Shown one piece after another: positions 32,145-33,924 of a stretch of DNA of 33,924 nucleotides (positions are counted from its first letter, which is position 1; every line of letters starts with the position of its first letter). This DNA comes from an uncultured Mollicutes bacterium. Lineage in GTDB: Bacteria > Bacillota_I > Bacilli_A > Acholeplasmatales > Anaeroplasmataceae. The notes below the pieces were generated by a model. That model was not told the DNA's origin. It searched no databases and saw only the letters and a program-made list of their open reading frames with translations. The stretch spans positions 1 through 33,924 of the forward strand of contig CAMELE010000023.1 of assembly GCA_945923475.1 (NCBI GenBank), given 5' to 3'. A program made the position numbers and the translations under genes.

Positions 32145-33110
32145 ATGAGAATTAATTTAAATTGTGCATCTAATGAAAAAATAAAAGAAATCTGTGGAAT
32201 AGAAAATGCAAATATAAAGTTACTTGAAGAATTGTATAATACAAGCATTGAGATTAATTCAGAAGAAATAAAACTGAGTACAGGTGATGAAAATATAGGT
32301 AATAGCATTGGGAAAATTATCGATATATTATTATTTATGATTGAAAATGATTATCAAATCTCTACGAGAGATATTATCTATATTAAGAATTTAATCGATA
32401 ACAATAAAAGCGAATTAGCATATGAACTTTATAAGAAAAAAAGAATGGTTGAAAGAACATTTACAGGTAAAGCAATCTATCCAAAAACAATTAAGCAAAG
32501 AGAATATATAAATGCACTTGAAAACCATGATATTGTATTTGGTGTAGGACCTGCTGGTACAGGAAAGACATATTTAGCAGTAGTGTATGCGGTATCGCTT
32601 CTAAAAAAAGGACAAATTAAAAACCTAATTTTAACTCGTCCAGCGGTAGAGGCTGGTGAATCTTTAGGATATTTACCTGGTGATTTAAAGGAAAAAATTG
32701 ACCCATATTTGCGACCATTATATGATGCACTTTATGATACTCTTGGTACTATTCAAACAAATTCATTTATTGAAAGAGGAATTATTGAAATTGCTCCACT
32801 TGCGTATATGAGAGGAAGAACGTTAGAGAATTCATTTGTTATTTTAGATGAGGCTCAAAATACAACATCTATGCAAATGAAGATGTTTTTAACAAGATTA
32901 GGCTTTAATTCGAAAATGGTCATTACAGGAGATGTAACCCAAATTGATTTACCAAATGGGAAAAAATCGGGATTAGTTGAAGCCTGTAGCTTATTAACAA
33001 ATGTCAAGCAAATTGAAATTGTTAGGTTTGACAAATTGGATGTTGTAAGACATCCATTGGTTCAAATTATAATTGAACGATATGAGGGAATGAAGAAGGA
33101 TGTGAAGTAG
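32145..33110 (+). CDS. phoH: PhoH-like ATPase
   Basis: 321 residues. P-loop GPAGTGKT at 135-142, Walker B VILDEAQN at 231-238, LTRPAVEAGESLGYLPGDLKEKIDPYLRPLYDAL in between, and MVITGDVTQIDLP after: the PhoH/PhoL pattern. PhoH proteins are cytoplasmic ATPases linked to RNA metabolism. The N-terminal 100 residues are the usual less-conserved domain. GAAAGG ribosome site. The ybeY rRNA endonuclease gene that commonly follows is not here; a TRIC-type protein follows instead. Confidence 0.94.
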   Translation: MRINLNCASNEKIKEICGIENANIKLLEELYNTSIEINSEEIKLSTGDENIGNSIGKIIDILLFMIENDYQISTRDIIYIKNLIDNNKSELAYELYKKKRMVERTFTGKAIYPKTIKQREYINALENHDIVFGVGPAGTGKTYLAVVYAVSLLKKGQIKNLILTRPAVEAGESLGYLPGDLKEKIDPYLRPLYDALYDTLGTIQTNSFIERGIIEIAPLAYMRGRTLENSFVILDEAQNTTSMQMKMFLTRLGFNSKMVITGDVTQIDLPNGKKSGLVEACSLLTNVKQIEIVRFDKLDVVRHPLVQIIIERYEGMKKDVK

Positions 33111-33124
33111 TCTACTTTGTAGAC
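33110..33124 (+). promoter_or_regulatory. Hairpin between phoH and the TRIC gene
   Basis: GTCTAC (33110-33115) and GTAGAC (33119-33124) pair around TTT in the 20-base gap, where a ribosome site would be expected. No U-tract, so more likely a translational or processing element than a terminator. Confidence 0.3.
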
Positions 33125-33130
33125 CTTATT

Positions 33131-33787
33131 ATGATAGATACAATTATAATGATTCTTGAAATTATTGGTACTGTAGCATTTGCAGTATCAGGATCAATGA
33201 CTGCGATGAAAAGAAGACTTGATGTTTTAGGTACAGTTATATTAGGGGTTATTACAGCCTGTGGTGGTGGAATGCTAAGAGATATAATCTTAAATGAAAT
33301 ACCAGCATTATTTACATCACCATTATATGTAATAATTTCGGCAATAACGTCGTTACTGATGTTTGTTGTATTTTATATAATAAAAGATGCTGAAGCATTT
33401 GAAAAAAAATGGTATAAGGATTTACTTACCTCAACCGACGCAATTGGTCTTGGTGTATTTGTAATTGTGGGGGCTAATGTTACGATGACAATTGGTCATT
33501 CTAACGCCTTTTTAGTTATATTTAGTGCTGTAATAACAGCTATTGGTGGTGGAATGATAAGAGATATTTCGGTATGTAAAATTCCAAATATATTTTGTAA
33601 GCATATATATGCTATCCCAACTATAATTGGAGCTATAATATATTATTATATGCTTAAGCTAAATACACATATAGGAGTAGCAATTCCGGTAGTGCTAGTG
33701 TTTATTATTACAATAAGACTTTTGGCATATAAGTATGAACTTAGCCTTCCAAGAGTAAACTTTAGAAATATAGATAATAACAAATAG
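33131..33787 (+). CDS. TRIC/UPF0126 family cation-channel-like membrane protein
   Basis: 218 residues with seven hydrophobic segments in two homologous halves. Each half has the glycine-rich kinked helix of the UPF0126/TRIC fold: TACGGGMLRDIILNEIPALF in the first, TAIGGGMIRDISVCKIPNIF in the second. Both are preceded by the helices FAVSGSMTAMKR and TDAIGLGVFVIVGAN. Prokaryotic TRIC proteins are trimeric cation channels of the cytoplasmic membrane; others in the family may transport small molecules. There is no Shine-Dalgarno; a small hairpin (33110-33124) fills the gap after phoH. No terminator was seen before the window ends. Confidence 0.9.
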   Translation: MIDTIIMILEIIGTVAFAVSGSMTAMKRRLDVLGTVILGVITACGGGMLRDIILNEIPALFTSPLYVIISAITSLLMFVVFYIIKDAEAFEKKWYKDLLTSTDAIGLGVFVIVGANVTMTIGHSNAFLVIFSAVITAIGGGMIRDISVCKIPNIFCKHIYAIPTIIGAIIYYYMLKLNTHIGVAIPVVLVFIITIRLLAYKYELSLPRVNFRNIDNNK

Positions 33788-33815
33788 TAATGTATCACAT
33801 TTTGGTTCTCTAAAT

Positions 33816-33907
33816 TAATTAGTGTAGGTTACAAGATTAAACTCTGAAATAATCGGTGTAGTATCTATAAATAAATCGATGTATAATCTTTAAAGTAATC
33901 AGTGTAG
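33816..33907. repeat. Four degenerate direct copies of TAATCRGTGTAG
   Basis: Copies start at 33816 (TAATTAGTGTAG), 33850 (TAATCGGTGTAG), 33873 (AAATCGATGTAT, weakest) and 33896 (TAATCAGTGTAG), at steps of 34, 23 and 23 bases, all in the same orientation. The array lies in the non-coding tail after the TRIC gene and may run past the window. No ORF explains it. It could be a protein-binding array or decayed repeat DNA. Confidence 0.55.
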
Positions 33908-33924
33908 CTTAAACATTAGAATTA

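Noticed and set aside
33816-33907. CRISPR array
   Set aside because: The repeats are only about 12 bases, degenerate, with spacers of 11-22 bases, and no cas gene is in the window.

Overview
The window is AT-rich chromosomal DNA from an endospore-forming, low-GC member of the Bacillota. It holds the spoIIGA-sigE-sigG locus, yqfC-yqfD and a T-box-controlled ileS, has Shine-Dalgarno sequences close to AGGAGG, and shows no stop-codon reassignment. A gut-type Erysipelotrichia/Clostridia-like lineage is plausible, but the sequence alone does not fix the genus. Almost all genes are on the + strand. The only convincing minus-strand gene is an anion permease near the left end. I saw no IS element, prophage, CRISPR array, tRNA or rRNA.

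Layout. (1) 1-2018: a GyrI-like ligand-binding domain protein whose start is unclear, and a divergent SLC13/ArsB-type permease. (2) 2132-7801: a seven-gene operon for unsaturated uronate (pectin or glycosaminoglycan breakdown product) catabolism. Its order is kdgA, a divergent PfkB kinase, a YhcH-family gene, kdgK, an IclR regulator, kduI and a KduD-type SDR. Together these take 5-keto-4-deoxyuronate to pyruvate plus glyceraldehyde-3-phosphate. (3) 8010-12529: a FabK-type fatty acid synthesis operon (acpP-fabH-fabK-fabG-fabF-fabZ). A strong promoter, a FabT-box-like palindrome, a cre-like site and a foldable leader precede it. fabD and the acc genes are not in the cluster. (4) 12711-14818: an ABC-F ATPase and a short single-stranded-DNA-binding protein that probably starts at ATT. 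(5) 14935-17206: spoIIGA, sigE, sigG. (6) 17340-19032: inorganic pyrophosphatase and YchF.

(7) 19288-24914 is the most interesting part: a tightly overlapping jetA-jetB-jetC set (Wadjet/MksBEF-like SMC complex). The nuclease gene jetD is absent. The next gene, sharing one base with the jetC stop, encodes a SepF-family cell-division protein. This sits directly upstream of the ileS T-box, where Bacillus-type genomes carry sepF-ylmG-ylmH-divIVA-ileS. A nuclease-free SMC complex translationally coupled to SepF suggests a chromosome-organisation/septation module rather than a plasmid-defence system. This is inference.

(8) 24922-27912: the T-box leader and ileS. (9) 28028-30284: an unrecognised gene with its own near-perfect promoter, then deoC-deoD. 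(10) 30386-33787: yqfC, yqfD, a GNAT acetyltransferase, phoH and a TRIC/UPF0126 membrane protein. The window ends in a non-coding stretch with four copies of a degenerate 12-mer, which may continue past the edge.
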